DNA of 64,000 bases, from assembly GCA_002352205.1 (NCBI GenBank), contig DEHZ01000002.1, positions 124,001 to 188,000 of the forward strand, written 5' to 3'. A program made the translations under genes and the position numbers. The notes under the pieces were generated by a model. That model saw only the letters and a list, made by a program, of their open reading frames with translations, made no database searches and was not told the origin of the DNA. Shown piece after piece: positions 43,916 through 52,531 of the stretch (position 1 is the stretch's first letter; every line of letters starts with the position of its first letter). This DNA comes from Flavobacterium sp. UBA2787 (lineage in GTDB: Bacteria > Bacteroidota > Bacteroidia > Flavobacteriales > Flavobacteriaceae).

Positions 43916-43935
43916 ATTTTATTATATATTTTACT

Positions 43936-45324
43936 ATGAACAACATAAAAAACTACGTTCAACAAAACAAAGAACGATTCATTGACGAACTCATCGAATT
44001 ACTAAAAATACCTTCTGTAAGTGCCGATTCTGCTTATTCACAAGATGTTATCAATACAGCCGAAGCCGTAAAAACCAGCCTCGAAAAAGCCGGCTGCGAT
44101 TTCGTAGAACTTTGTGAAACACCCGGATACCCAATCGTTTACGGAGAAAAAATCATCGACAAGAATTTACCAACCGTTTTAGTGTACGGTCATTACGACG
44201 TTCAACCACCCGATCCAATGGAATTATGGACTTCACCACCGTTTGAACCGGTCATCAAAACCACCGAAATTCACCCGGAAGGAGCAATTTTCGCCCGTGG
44301 TTCTTGCGACGACAAAGGTCAAATGTACATGCACGTGAAAGCGTTTGAATATATGATTGCCAACAATTGCTTGCCTTGCAACGTCAAATTCATGATTGAA
44401 GGCGAGGAGGAAGTCGGTTCAAAAAGCCTAAGCTGGTTCGTAGAACGCAATCAAGAAAAATTGGCCAACGACGTAATTTTGATTTCCGATACCGGAATGA
44501 TTTCCAACCAACAACCGTCGATTACCACCGGTTTACGCGGTTTAAGTTATGTAGAAGTCGAAGTGACCGGACCCAACCGCGATTTGCATTCCGGACTTTA
44601 TGGCGGTGCGGTTGCCAACCCAATCAATGTTTTGACCAAGATGATTGCGTCACTTCACAATGAAAATAATCACATTACTATCCCCGGTTTTTATGATAAA
44701 GTAGAAGAATTATCGTTGGAGGAAAGAGCCGAAATGGCCAAAGCACCGTTCTCACTCGATAACTATAAAAAATCAATAGATATCAATGATATTCATGGCG
44801 AAGCAGGATATACCACAAACGAACGCAATTCCATCCGTCCAACGTTAGACGTTAACGGAATCTGGGGCGGCTACACGGGCGAAGGAGCAAAAACCGTAAT
44901 TGCCAGCAAAGCATTTGCCAAAATTTCTATGCGATTAGTGCCTAACCAAGATTGGCAAGAAATCACCGAATTGTTCAAAAATCACTTCGAAAGTATCGCT
45001 CCAAAATCGGTAAAAGTAAAAGTGACGCCACACCACGGCGGGCAAGGTTACGTCACGCCAATCGACAGCATCGGTTATCAAGCGGCCAACAAAGCTTACA
45101 CCGAAACCTTCGGAGTGCCTGCCATTCCGGTTCGTTCCGGTGGAAGTATCCCAATTGTCGCTCTGTTCGAAAAAGAATTAAAATCCAAAACCATCCTAAT
45201 GGGATTCGGTCTCGACAGCGACGCCATCCATTCACCAAACGAACATTTCGGAATCTTCAATTACTTAAAAGGAATCGAAACCATTCCGTTGTTTTATAAA
45301 TATTTTGTTGAGTTGAGTAAATAG
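43936..45324 (+). CDS. M20 family metallopeptidase (dipeptidase)
   Basis: This 462-residue di-zinc hydrolase has the M20 metal site VYGHYDVQPPD (first His and the catalytic Asp), RGSCDDKGQM (bridging Asp), MIEGEEEVGS (Glu ligands), SDTGM and, near the C-terminus, the His in SDAIHSPNEHFG. The GHYDVQP and WTSPPFEP pairing and length fit the PepV/CNDP dipeptidase group. It lacks a signal peptide, so it acts in the cytoplasm. It uses relatively GC-rich codons for the window. Confidence 0.9.
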   Translation: MNNIKNYVQQNKERFIDELIELLKIPSVSADSAYSQDVINTAEAVKTSLEKAGCDFVELCETPGYPIVYGEKIIDKNLPTVLVYGHYDVQPPDPMELWTSPPFEPVIKTTEIHPEGAIFARGSCDDKGQMYMHVKAFEYMIANNCLPCNVKFMIEGEEEVGSKSLSWFVERNQEKLANDVILISDTGMISNQQPSITTGLRGLSYVEVEVTGPNRDLHSGLYGGAVANPINVLTKMIASLHNENNHITIPGFYDKVEELSLEERAEMAKAPFSLDNYKKSIDINDIHGEAGYTTNERNSIRPTLDVNGIWGGYTGEGAKTVIASKAFAKISMRLVPNQDWQEITELFKNHFESIAPKSVKVKVTPHHGGQGYVTPIDSIGYQAANKAYTETFGVPAIPVRSGGSIPIVALFEKELKSKTILMGFGLDSDAIHSPNEHFGIFNYLKGIETIPLFYKYFVELSK

Positions 45325-45352
45325 CATCACGCTTTTTTTAACAAAATAGATA

Positions 45353-45407
45353 TTTGCGTCTCTGCGACTTTGCGTGAAATAATCTCGCAAAGTCGCAGAG
45401 ACGCAAA
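45353..45407. repeat. Perfect 22-bp inverted repeat of the CGCAAAG type
   Basis: TTTGCGTCTCTGCGACTTTGCG at 45353-45374 is exactly complementary to 45386-45407, with an 11-base spacer. No T run follows either arm, so it is not a standard terminator. Related CGCAAAG words recur at 46851. Confidence 0.88.
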
Positions 45408-45445
45408 ACATTAAAACCGCTAATTCATTAGAGTAAGCGGATTTT

Positions 45446-45590
45446 TTTTGGCCCCATTTCGGGCTGTTTGCTGCAAGTCCTCACAAAAAATGCCATTTTC
45501 TACAACCCAAAAAGAGCTTCCGTTGGTCGCATTTTTGGCTTGAGAAAATTGGCATTTTTTTGTTCCGGGCTTTCCGCTGCCATCCCGGGT
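45446..45590. repeat. Dispersed structured repeat, copy 1 (about 145 bp)
   Basis: This intergenic block matches copy 2 at 54656-54801 on the same strand: shared blocks CAAGTCCTCACAAAA, CCAAAAAGAGCTTCC, TTTTTTGTTCCGGGCTTTCC and ATCCCGGG. It can fold: AAATGCC with GGCATTT, CCAA with TTGG, CCGGG with CCCGG. It overlaps no credible gene. Confidence 0.8.
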
Positions 45591-45617
45591 GCAAATTGTG
45601 CTATCAAAACATTTCAA

Positions 45618-45646
45618 CCTGAAACCTGAAACTTTAAACCTGAAAC
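45618..45646. repeat. CCTGAAA heptamer array
   Basis: Tandem heptamers CCTGAAA, CCTGAAA, CTTTAAA, CCTGAAA, the complement of the GTTTCAG/GTTTCAA type seen at three other places in the window. Confidence 0.7.
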
Positions 45647-45684
45647 AAATAAACTGAATCACAACAATTTAAAACTTTTGGCGT

Positions 45685-45692
45685 TAAATTTG
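45685..45692 (+). promoter_or_regulatory. Putative -7 box (TAAATTTG) for the DUF4407 gene
   Basis: Exact TAnnTTTG match 27 bp before the ATG at 45720. Confidence 0.45.
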
Positions 45693-45719
45693 TATCAATC
45701 ATCATCAAAATCAATCATC

Positions 45720-46820
45720 ATGCTCAAAAAATTCTTCCTGCTTTGTTCGGGTTCCGACAAGCAAATCATCGAAAGTTGTTCAAACGGCGAACAAAACAAA
45801 TATGCCGGAATTGGTGCAACGGTTTTCTTTACGGCAGTTATGGCTTTTATTGCCGGCAGTTATGCTCTTTACACCGTTTTTGATAACGTTTACACCGCTA
45901 TATTTTTTGGTTTCGTTTGGGGTTTACTCATTTTTAACCTCGACCGTTTTATTGTTTCCACCATCAAAAAAAGAGATAGCTTTCTGGATGAATTCATACA
46001 GGCTTCACCCCGTATTGTGTTGGCGGTTATCATCGCTATCGTCATTTCAAAACCGTTGGAAATCAAAATTTTTGAAAAGGAAATCAATACCGTTTTGTTG
46101 AAAGAAAAAAACGAAATGGCAATGAATAATAAAAAGCAAGTCGCCAATTATTTTCAATCCGACGTTGATCAAAACAAAGCTCAAATCGATAGTTTAAAAT
46201 CAGACATCTTAAAAAAAGAAAAAGAAGTCAACGATTTATATTCCGTTTTCATCACCGAAGCTGAAGGAACCGCCGGGACAAAAAAACTCGGAAAAGGTCC
46301 GGTTTACAAAGAAAAACGCGAAAAACACGATGCAGCTTTACAAGAATTAGCTACTCTAAAAGTAACTAATCAAACAAAAATTACTGAATTGGAAGAAAAG
46401 GGAAAACTACTTCAAACCGATTTAGATAAAAAAATTGCCGAAACACAACCCATCATTGATGGATTTGATGGTTTAATGGCTCGAATCAATGCATTAGATA
46501 AATTACCATGGTTGCCTTCTTTTTTCATCATGTTACTTTTCTTAGCCATCGAAACGTCTCCAATTATTGCCAAATTATTGTCACCACGAGGCGAATATGA
46601 TTTTAAACAAGAAGAAGGCGAGTTGGCAGTTAAAAACGTTTTATCCCAAAACAAATACCAAAGTGATTTGCAAAAACAAACCGATGCTTCCATCTACGAT
46701 AAAGTCTATGCCGATATTCGAGAAGATAAAGGTTTATACGATTACAAGAAAAAACGAGCTATCGAATTGTTAGAATTACAAGCAGATGGTTTTGTGGAAA
46801 AGCAGAAAAAATCACTTTAA
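45720..46820 (+). CDS. DUF4407 membrane protein
   Basis: This 366-residue protein has four hydrophobic segments: three in the first 115 residues (GATVFFTAVMAFIAGSYALY, AIFFGFVWGLLIFNLDRFIV, PRIVLAVIIAIVISKPLEI) and one near 265 (PSFFIMLLFLAIETSPIIAKL). A long charged coiled coil separates the third and fourth. The NLDRFIVST and SKPLEIKIF motifs are those of DUF4407, whose function is unknown. The ATG at 45720 is preferred over 45678 because the -7 box lies between them. Confidence 0.85.
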   Translation: MLKKFFLLCSGSDKQIIESCSNGEQNKYAGIGATVFFTAVMAFIAGSYALYTVFDNVYTAIFFGFVWGLLIFNLDRFIVSTIKKRDSFLDEFIQASPRIVLAVIIAIVISKPLEIKIFEKEINTVLLKEKNEMAMNNKKQVANYFQSDVDQNKAQIDSLKSDILKKEKEVNDLYSVFITEAEGTAGTKKLGKGPVYKEKREKHDAALQELATLKVTNQTKITELEEKGKLLQTDLDKKIAETQPIIDGFDGLMARINALDKLPWLPSFFIMLLFLAIETSPIIAKLLSPRGEYDFKQEEGELAVKNVLSQNKYQSDLQKQTDASIYDKVYADIREDKGLYDYKKKRAIELLELQADGFVEKQKKSL

Positions 46821-46850
46821 GTTTTTTAACCGCTAAAAGTTTTATTCAAC

Positions 46851-46923
46851 CGCAAAGTACGCTAAGGTTTCATTAAGTTCACAAAGATGTTTTTTAGCGT
46901 TCTTTGCGTAATCCTTTGTGAAC
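46851..46923. repeat. Two interleaved inverted repeats between convergent genes
   Basis: Arm 1 (46851-46865, CGCAAAGTACGCTAA) pairs with 46894-46908; arm 2 (46877-46886, GTTCACAAAG) pairs with 46914-46923. The pairs cross each other, so only one can form as a simple hairpin, or both as a pseudoknot. This could close transcription of the DUF4407 and MmcQ genes. Confidence 0.65.
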
Positions 46924-46930
46924 TTTGCAG

Positions 46931-47296
46931 TTAAGAATTTTCGACTTCACTTTGTAACTTCTTCGTCAAACTTTTGAAAACCAATTCATACGAATGGTTA
47001 ATCAACTCCCGCATCATTTTATTATCCACATCGCTGTGAAAAGCAACCGTATTCCAATGCACTTTACTCATGTGATAGCCTGCGGTTATAGCATCATATT
47101 CTGCACGAAGTTCTAAAGCTCTTTCAGGATCACATTTTAAATTTAACGAAGGAGTTCCACCTTCCCAATCTTTTAAAGAAGTTAGGCAAAACATTTTTCC
47201 ACCCACTTTAAAAACTAAGGTGTCTTCATCGAAAGGGAAATGTTCGGTGACGCCTTTTTTGGATAAGCAGAATTGATAAAGTTGTTCGATGTTCAT
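46931..47296 (-). CDS. MmcQ/YjbR family protein
   Basis: This 121-residue protein shows the MmcQ/YjbR pattern: CLSKKGVTEHFPFDEDTLVFKVGGKMF, then LNLKCDPERALELRAEYDAITAGYHMSKVHWNTV. The fold resembles a winged DNA-binding-like domain; the role is not settled, so the common label DNA-binding protein is a family label only. It starts 6 bp after the stop of the cyclase-family gene, so the two are one operon. Confidence 0.9.
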   Translation of the reverse strand: MNIEQLYQFCLSKKGVTEHFPFDEDTLVFKVGGKMFCLTSLKDWEGGTPSLNLKCDPERALELRAEYDAITAGYHMSKVHWNTVAFHSDVDNKMMRELINHSYELVFKSLTKKLQSEVENS

Positions 47297-47302
47297 GATA
47301 AA

Positions 47303-48067
47303 TTATAAAAGTTCAAAGAGAATAGGTTTACTAGGACTCGCATCATTCTCAAAGGAGGCAATTTGTAAGTTCAACAAATAGTTTCCATCTTCTATATCAT
47401 CCGAAACAAAAATCAATTCAGTTATCGTTGCGTTTTTTCGAGCATCTTCATTTAAATTATTCACATCTTTCACATTCCAAAAGGCTTTGTGAGCTAATAA
47501 TTTGCCTTCGTCCTTTTCTTTGTCAACACTTGGTAAATCAATAAGTAAATGCTGAATTCCTTTTTCACGAATAAAAATGGCTGCTTCTTCGTGCAAATAA
47601 GGCGGATTGGTATGCGAATAATTTTTTGATTTTTTTTCGTGTAAATTGGGTAATGTGCGGATGATAATTGCTTCCGGAATTGCATTACCTAATGCTTTTT
47701 CAACTTGATTTTTCGTAATCACAAAATCTTCCCCTACTTTCTCGGGTTGAATGGAAATCAACTCTGCTGTAAAGAAAAATGTTTTCAGAGCTTGATTGAT
47801 GCTGAAAAATTCCTTCGTAATATGCCCCAAGCATTCCGTGTGCGTTCCATGTCCGTGTGGATTAAAAAAGATGTTGTTGAAATTAGTGGTCGCACCGCCT
47901 TTTACACTTCCCACCCACGAACCAAAACGAACGGGTTCAATCTGCGGTTTTTCAATGTACCACGCAATCGGATTGTTTTCAGTATTGGATAATGGAAGTG
48001 AAATATCAATGGGTTTTGATAAATCTACTTGGAAGGTTTTGTTTTGGTGGGTGATGGTTGCTAGCAT
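47303..48067 (-). CDS. Cyclase-family (kynurenine formamidase-like) metal hydrolase
   Basis: This 254-residue protein begins KPIDISLPL, the cyclase-family opening, and holds the metal motif FNPHGHGTHTECLGH (family form HxGTHxDxPxH; here Glu and Cys replace the usual Asp and Pro). Further conserved parts are EAIIIRTLP, LLIDLPSVD and the HKAFWN region. Members hydrolyse N-formylkynurenine or other amides; the Glu replacement makes the substrate uncertain. It is the first gene of a two-gene operon with mmcQ. Confidence 0.82.
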   Translation of the reverse strand: MLATITHQNKTFQVDLSKPIDISLPLSNTENNPIAWYIEKPQIEPVRFGSWVGSVKGGATTNFNNIFFNPHGHGTHTECLGHITKEFFSINQALKTFFFTAELISIQPEKVGEDFVITKNQVEKALGNAIPEAIIIRTLPNLHEKKSKNYSHTNPPYLHEEAAIFIREKGIQHLLIDLPSVDKEKDEGKLLAHKAFWNVKDVNNLNEDARKNATITELIFVSDDIEDGNYLLNLQIASFENDASPSKPILFELL

Positions 48068-48154
48068 AGTTGAACGCGGGTTTACCGGATATTCTAACGC
48101 GGATATTTACGAATTAATCAGCGTTGCTAGCATCCGTAAAATCAGCGTTCCATT
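48068..48154. repeat. Short intergenic repeat with AACGC/GCGTT arms
   Basis: The gap between the cyclase gene and hemW contains AACGCGGATATTTACG, AATCAGCGTTGCTAGC and CCGTAAAATCAGCGTT, where the AATCAGCGTT word occurs twice and the AACGC/GCGTT ends are complementary. It resembles the low-complexity intergenic repeats elsewhere in the window. Confidence 0.4.
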
Positions 48155-49288
48155 TTACTCCAAATTTAATAAAAATAAGTCTGATGCAATCCCATCACTC
48201 AAAAACTTTCCTTTTCGTGTGGTTCGCAAAATGTTTTCATCTACAAAAAGCAAATGATCTTCAATGTATTTGGCAGCTTGTTGGTTGAGGTAATCTAAAT
48301 AGGTTTGACCAAATTCAGTTTGAATTCTATCTAAAGAAATTCCCCAAATGGTTCGCAATCCTGTCATCACATATTCGTTATATCGATCGGTTTTGGACAA
48401 CGTTTCGGTTTCAATTGGTAATTTTCCTTCTTGAATGGTTTTGATATACATCGTATTATTAGACACATTCCAACCTCGCTTTTCTCCATCATAACTATGA
48501 GCAGACGGACCAATTCCGATATATTTTTTACCCAACCAATAACTCGAATTGTTTTTAGAAAAATAGTTTTCCTTCCCAAAATTGGATAATTCGTAATGAA
48601 TAAAACCGGCTTCTTCCAGTTTTTCAACTAAAATTTCAAAATGTTCCTGAGCTACTTCGTCTTCCGGTGCAGAAATTATTCCTTTTTGAATAAATGAATG
48701 TAAAGCGGTTTTTGGTTCCACCGTCAACGCATAACTCGAAATATGCGGAATGCCAAACGACAAAGCAGTTTCAATATTTTGAATCCATTTTTCGTTGCTC
48801 ATTCCCGGAATTCCATAAATCAAATCGAGTGAAATATTATCGAAATGTTTTGTTGCTTGTTCTAAACAATTTTTGGCTTCTTCGGCATTATGAGCACGAT
48901 TCATCAGTTTTAAATCGTCTTCAAAAAAGGATTGAATGCCGATGGAGAGACGATTAATTCGATTGTTGGATAGTTTGATTATTCGATTATTCGATAAGTC
49001 GTCAGGATTTGCTTCGACAGTAATCTCTGGGTTTTCAACAACATTATAATTTTTAAAAACTTCATCAATCAACAATCGCAAATCTTCAATCGCTAATACA
49101 CTTGGAGTTCCTCCACCAAAATAAATAGTTTCTACTATTTCATTTTTGAATTCTTCTTTTCGCAACTGAATTTCTTTAGCCAAAGCCAAAATCATTTCGT
49201 CTTTCTTGTTCATTGATGTTGAAAAGTGAAAGTCACAATAATGGCAAGCTTGTTTGCAGAAGGGAATATGGATGTAGATGCCAGACAT
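48155..49288 (-). CDS. hemW: HemW, heme chaperone (radical SAM, HemN-like)
   Basis: This 377-residue radical SAM protein has the cluster site CKQACHYCDF (Cys11, Cys15, Cys18). HemW carries F where true coproporphyrinogen oxidase HemN has a fourth Cys, so HemW, which binds heme and passes it to respiratory proteins, is the better name. Further motifs are TIYFGGGTPSVL, VEANPDDL, INRLSIGIQSF, LIYGIPGMS and YELSNFGKENYFSKNNSSYW. The ATG at 49288 gives MSGIYIHIPFC; the longer frame adds nine hydrophobic residues without family support. Confidence 0.9.
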   Translation of the reverse strand: MSGIYIHIPFCKQACHYCDFHFSTSMNKKDEMILALAKEIQLRKEEFKNEIVETIYFGGGTPSVLAIEDLRLLIDEVFKNYNVVENPEITVEANPDDLSNNRIIKLSNNRINRLSIGIQSFFEDDLKLMNRAHNAEEAKNCLEQATKHFDNISLDLIYGIPGMSNEKWIQNIETALSFGIPHISSYALTVEPKTALHSFIQKGIISAPEDEVAQEHFEILVEKLEEAGFIHYELSNFGKENYFSKNNSSYWLGKKYIGIGPSAHSYDGEKRGWNVSNNTMYIKTIQEGKLPIETETLSKTDRYNEYVMTGLRTIWGISLDRIQTEFGQTYLDYLNQQAAKYIEDHLLFVDENILRTTRKGKFLSDGIASDLFLLNLE

Positions 49289-49351
49289 TAAAAAAAAATA
49301 TATACAATTATACAATATACTATTGTATTCGTATTGACTTTATAAGTTAAA

Positions 49352-49384
49352 AAAAAGAGCAAGGTTTTTTAACTTGCTCTTTTT
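49352..49384 (-). terminator. Rho-independent terminator after the lipoprotein gene at 49394
   Basis: 12-bp stem AAAAAGAGCAAG with CTTGCTCTTTTT, nine-base loop, T run on the minus strand, 10 bp past the stop. Confidence 0.88.
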
Positions 49385-49393
49385 ATTGTTGTA

Positions 49394-50272
49394 TTAATAA
49401 GTATAAATGTCTTTAAAAACACCATTTGTAACCTGAATTTGAGTGTTGTCATCAGGATTTGTGGCTGTAAAACTGAATGTGCCTTCTACTAAATAAAAGA
49501 AGCCTAAACTTGTTTTTTCGGTTAAATCTAAAGTTCCTGCACATTCATATTCAATATATTCGTGAGAAGTTGTATTATATTTCAGTAGAACCACTTTATT
49601 TGATTCTGCTGATGAAGAAAAGTTGTAAACCCCTTCATTTGTAGTTTCGTGATTGAATTTTAAACTAAGCACATATTCATCATCACTGGCATGTTGCAAG
49701 GAATAATCATTTAATCCTGAACCTGTGCGTGATGTAACAGATTTAACAGAATGCCAATCTTGACTCTGTAATTTTGCTGTAAACTGTAATCCTGAAAGTT
49801 GTGGAGTAGCTTCAACATAGTTAACATGAAAACTACCTTCAATGGTAGAAAAAGAAGATGTAATATTGTAAGCATCTTCATATACTTTTCCGGAATAATT
49901 AACTTCTACTCTTTTATTCACTTCATCAATAGAAACTAATTCAAAATCAATGTAGTTTGATGAATAATTATAGTAGCTAAACATCCAAGGATCTGATGAT
50001 GAAATGGCAGGTGTTGTGCTGATATCATTGACATTTCCAAACTTATTGAAACTAACAGAGATAGAGCTTCCATCCGGACTTGTTCCTAAAACTTCCAAAT
50101 TGTTTTCTGATTTTACAGCTTGCCACTGGGTGATGTTAATTTCTTGGCCTTCAAAAGAATGTTCAAAAAATTGCGTAAATGGCCCTGAATTGTCACCATT
50201 GCCATCATCTGATGAGCAAGAAGTTAATAAAGCAATGAGAAAGACAAATGATAATAATTTAATTTTTTTCAT
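49394..50272 (-). CDS. Putative lipoprotein, unknown function
   Basis: This 292-residue protein has a lipoprotein signal peptide with lipobox LLTSC (Cys19) followed by SSDDGNGD, the acidic run that in Flavobacteriaceae marks export to the cell surface. The mature part seems to be two all-beta domains of about 120 residues, each ending in EGSFHVNYVEA / EGTFSFTATNPDDN, with the final FxxxNGVFKDI like that of the lipoprotein at 50427. I do not recognise a family. It is divergent from that gene across 154 bp, so the two probably share regulation. Confidence 0.7.
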   Translation of the reverse strand: MKKIKLLSFVFLIALLTSCSSDDGNGDNSGPFTQFFEHSFEGQEINITQWQAVKSENNLEVLGTSPDGSSISVSFNKFGNVNDISTTPAISSSDPWMFSYYNYSSNYIDFELVSIDEVNKRVEVNYSGKVYEDAYNITSSFSTIEGSFHVNYVEATPQLSGLQFTAKLQSQDWHSVKSVTSRTGSGLNDYSLQHASDDEYVLSLKFNHETTNEGVYNFSSSAESNKVVLLKYNTTSHEYIEYECAGTLDLTEKTSLGFFYLVEGTFSFTATNPDDNTQIQVTNGVFKDIYTY

Positions 50273-50426
50273 GTTTATGGTTTAAGAAATGTTAGGTTGT
50301 AAATATATATATTTCTTTGTTTTTAATTGAGAATTTTCATCTAATTTGATTAAAATATATTTATTTAAAAATAAATATTTAAACGTAGGATTTATTATAT
50401 ATTAGCCAAAATTTAAAACTTATTCA

Positions 50427-50963
50427 ATGAAAAAAATTAAAACTTTATTATTAGCATTACCATTTGTGTTATTTTCTTGTTCTTCTGATGATGGGCCCGG
50501 TGCAGAGGCTATTCCAGAATTTGCAATGACGGCAAGTATCAACGGTTCAGAGTTTAAAGCTAATACGCCCTTTGGCAACAACATGTTTTCTAATACAAAT
50601 GTATTTAACGTTTTTCCGATAGAAGAATATGTATTGCTTCAAGGTAGATCAGGAGGAGTTTTTGGTAATCCTGAAATTAACTTATGGTTAAAAAGATCTC
50701 AAATTGCAGTTGGAACTTACCCAGTTTCTGAGGATATGTTTAACCCCACAACACATACCATAGACTTAATTGATAACAGTAATGATGAAGGTGAAGATAC
50801 AGTGGAAGGAACAGTTGTAATTACAGAAGTTAATACAAGTACTAAAATTGTAAAAGGAACTTTTGAGTTTACAACTTCAGACAGCCCGGATTTACCAAGT
50901 CCGGTTATAAATTATACGATAACAAATGGAAAATTTCGTTATCAGTACGAAGCAGTAGACTAA
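50427..50963 (+). CDS. DUF6252-like lipoprotein
   Basis: This 178-residue protein has lipobox LFSC (Cys18) and the SSDDGPG acidic run expected to send lipoproteins to the surface. The mature all-beta part includes MTASINGSEFKAN, NLWLKRSQIAVGTYPV and ends KGTFEFTTSDSPDLPSPVINYTITNGKFRY, similar to DUF6252. Function is unknown. It is divergent from another lipoprotein gene (50272) and closed by the hairpin at 50970. Confidence 0.72.
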   Translation: MKKIKTLLLALPFVLFSCSSDDGPGAEAIPEFAMTASINGSEFKANTPFGNNMFSNTNVFNVFPIEEYVLLQGRSGGVFGNPEINLWLKRSQIAVGTYPVSEDMFNPTTHTIDLIDNSNDEGEDTVEGTVVITEVNTSTKIVKGTFEFTTSDSPDLPSPVINYTITNGKFRYQYEAVD

Positions 50964-50969
50964 AAAATT

Positions 50970-51000
50970 AAAAGCTAGATCGTGAATCTAGCTTTTTTTT
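50970..51000. terminator. Two-way terminator overlapping the end of ruvC
   Basis: Perfect 11-bp stem AAAAGCTAGAT with ATCTAGCTTTT and loop CGTGA, with T runs on both strands. The right arm contains the ruvC stop codon (50988-50990), so part of the hairpin is coding. Confidence 0.87.
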
Positions 51001-51545
51001 ATTCTTTTTTCATTATTCTTCACAAAAGCATCCCAACTTGAGTAACTTTTCTCTCCAACTACTTTCCCCGAATTAAAAAAATGACAAACCGCCGCCGCCA
51101 AACCATCGGTAGAATCTAAATTTTTTGGTAATTCTTTCAAACCAAGCAACTGTTGTAGCATTTTAGCCACTTGTTCTTTACTCGCATTTCCGTTTCCGGT
51201 AATCGCCATTTTTATCTTTTTAGGTTCGTATTCTGTAATCGGAATTTGTCGCGATAATCCTGCTGCCATCGCCACTCCTTGAGCTCGACCGAGTTTGAGC
51301 ATCGATTGTACGTTTTTTCCAAAGAATGGAGCTTCAATCGCAATTTCATCCGGATGATGAGTTTCAATCAATTCGATGGTGCGTTCAAAAATGATTTTTA
51401 ACTTGGTGTAATGGTCGTCGTATTTACTCAAAATCAATTCGTTCAACTGAATGAATTCCATTTTTTTGTTCACGACTTTTATCAAACCAAATCCCATAAT
51501 GGTCGTTCCGGGGTCGATGCCTAAGATGATGCGTTCGTTTGCCAA
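50988..51545 (-). CDS. ruvC: Holliday junction resolvase RuvC
   Basis: This 185-residue endonuclease cuts four-way junctions during recombination and works with RuvAB. The acidic catalytic residues are all visible: Asp in LGIDPGTTIMGFG, Glu in EIAIEAPFFGKN, and the DSTDGLAAAVCHFF pair. The middle LKLGRAQGVAMAAG and KKIKMAITGNGNASKEQV segments are typical. Its stop lies within the terminator stem shared with the convergent lipoprotein gene. Confidence 0.96.
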   Translation of the reverse strand: MANERIILGIDPGTTIMGFGLIKVVNKKMEFIQLNELILSKYDDHYTKLKIIFERTIELIETHHPDEIAIEAPFFGKNVQSMLKLGRAQGVAMAAGLSRQIPITEYEPKKIKMAITGNGNASKEQVAKMLQQLLGLKELPKNLDSTDGLAAAVCHFFNSGKVVGEKSYSSWDAFVKNNEKRIKKS

Positions 51546-51553
51546 TCTTTTTT

Positions 51554-51580
51554 GTTTAAAGTTTAATGTTTCAGGTTAAA
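51554..51580. repeat. Degenerate GTTTCAG heptamer array in the ruvC / flippase-like gap
   Basis: GTTTAAA, GTTTAAT and GTTTCAG follow in 7-bp steps, then GTTAAAG. It fills half of the 53-bp divergent gap and may be part of either promoter. Confidence 0.5.
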
Positions 51581-51598
51581 GTTTGTTTCTTTGTGTTG

Positions 51599-52531
51599 AT
51601 GAATTCAATTCCTTACAAAGCTAAACAATTCCTGCTGGTTCTCGTCAAACTTTTGATTGTGGGCTTTGCTTTTTATTATTTGTATGCTGAATTGAGCAAA
51701 AAAAACTTAGACGATTGGCAAGTTGTCTCGACTAAATTTACCTTTTTTAGTTTAGTCGGAATTGTCTTTTTAAGCGTTTTAAATTGGTTTTTTGAAATTT
51801 TGAAATGGCAAAACTTAGTCAATACTTTTTATAAAATTTCTTTGAAGGAAGCTGCATTTCAATCGTTAGGTTCATTAACCGCTTCGGTATTTACACCCAA
51901 TCGAGTGGGAGAATACGGAGCTAAAATGCTGTATTTTCCAAAATCAGAAACCAAAAAAATTATTCTGCTTAATTTTATAGGAAACAGTTCCCAAATGGCT
52001 ACAACTGTTTTTTTTGGTGTTTTAGGATTGTTCATCACAGGTTTGTTTTATGATTATTTCAGTTATAAAATTGGAATTGTTTTTCTTTCATTTTTTTTTA
52101 TTTTTTTATTTTTTTTCGTTTTCAGAAATAGAATAAATATTTATGGTTTTTCGGTTGAAAAATTAATCAAAAAAGTAAAGTCGTTTTCTAGAAATTCATT
52201 GATAATAACACAACAATTGTCGGTTATTCGATTTCTGATTTTCTCTCATCAATTCTATTTTTTATTGATGATTTTTGGAGTTGAAATTTCGTATTCTTTA
52301 GCATTAGCAACCATTTTTTCAATGTATTTTTTAGCTTCAATAGTTCCAAGTATTCATTTGATGGATGTAGCGATAAAAGGAAGTGTAGCCGTTGTTTTAT
52401 TTGGTAAATTAGGTGTTAATCAATGGACAATTGTTTCCATAACAACATTAATGTGGCTTTTGAATTTGGTTATTCCGGTTTTAATAGGAAGCCTTTTTGT
52501 ACTGAAATTTAAACCTAAATTAGAGTTATGA
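51599..52531 (+). CDS. Lysylphosphatidylglycerol synthase TM-like (UPF0104/AglD type) membrane protein
   Basis: This 310-residue membrane protein has about seven or eight hydrophobic helices and the pattern SLTASVFTPNRVGEYGAKMLYFPKSE that marks the transmembrane domain of LPG synthase and the UPF0104 family. The catalytic C-terminal domain of MprF is absent, so it may act in lipid or glycolipid handling. It overlaps the next gene, a glycosyltransferase, by 4 bp (ATGA), so the two work together, probably in cell-envelope glycan synthesis. The ATG at 51599 is preferred over an upstream one at 51566. Confidence 0.85.
   Translation: MNSIPYKAKQFLLVLVKLLIVGFAFYYLYAELSKKNLDDWQVVSTKFTFFSLVGIVFLSVLNWFFEILKWQNLVNTFYKISLKEAAFQSLGSLTASVFTPNRVGEYGAKMLYFPKSETKKIILLNFIGNSSQMATTVFFGVLGLFITGLFYDYFSYKIGIVFLSFFFIFLFFFVFRNRINIYGFSVEKLIKKVKSFSRNSLIITQQLSVIRFLIFSHQFYFLLMIFGVEISYSLALATIFSMYFLASIVPSIHLMDVAIKGSVAVVLFGKLGVNQWTIVSITTLMWLLNLVIPVLIGSLFVLKFKPKLEL

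Noticed and set aside
44952-45299. Frame of 115 residues in another phase of the M20 peptidase gene
   Set aside because: Arg/His/Ser-rich shadow translation within a gene whose conserved motifs lie in the main frame.
45420-45662. An 80-residue minus-strand frame
   Set aside because: It covers the dispersed repeat and the heptamer array; the product has no recognisable features and the matching repeat copy at 54656 has no equivalent frame of the same content.
48950-49000. Repeated LSNNRI segment in HemW as an inserted repeat
   Set aside because: The segment has the same length as in ordinary HemW proteins, so it is local codon similarity and not an insertion.
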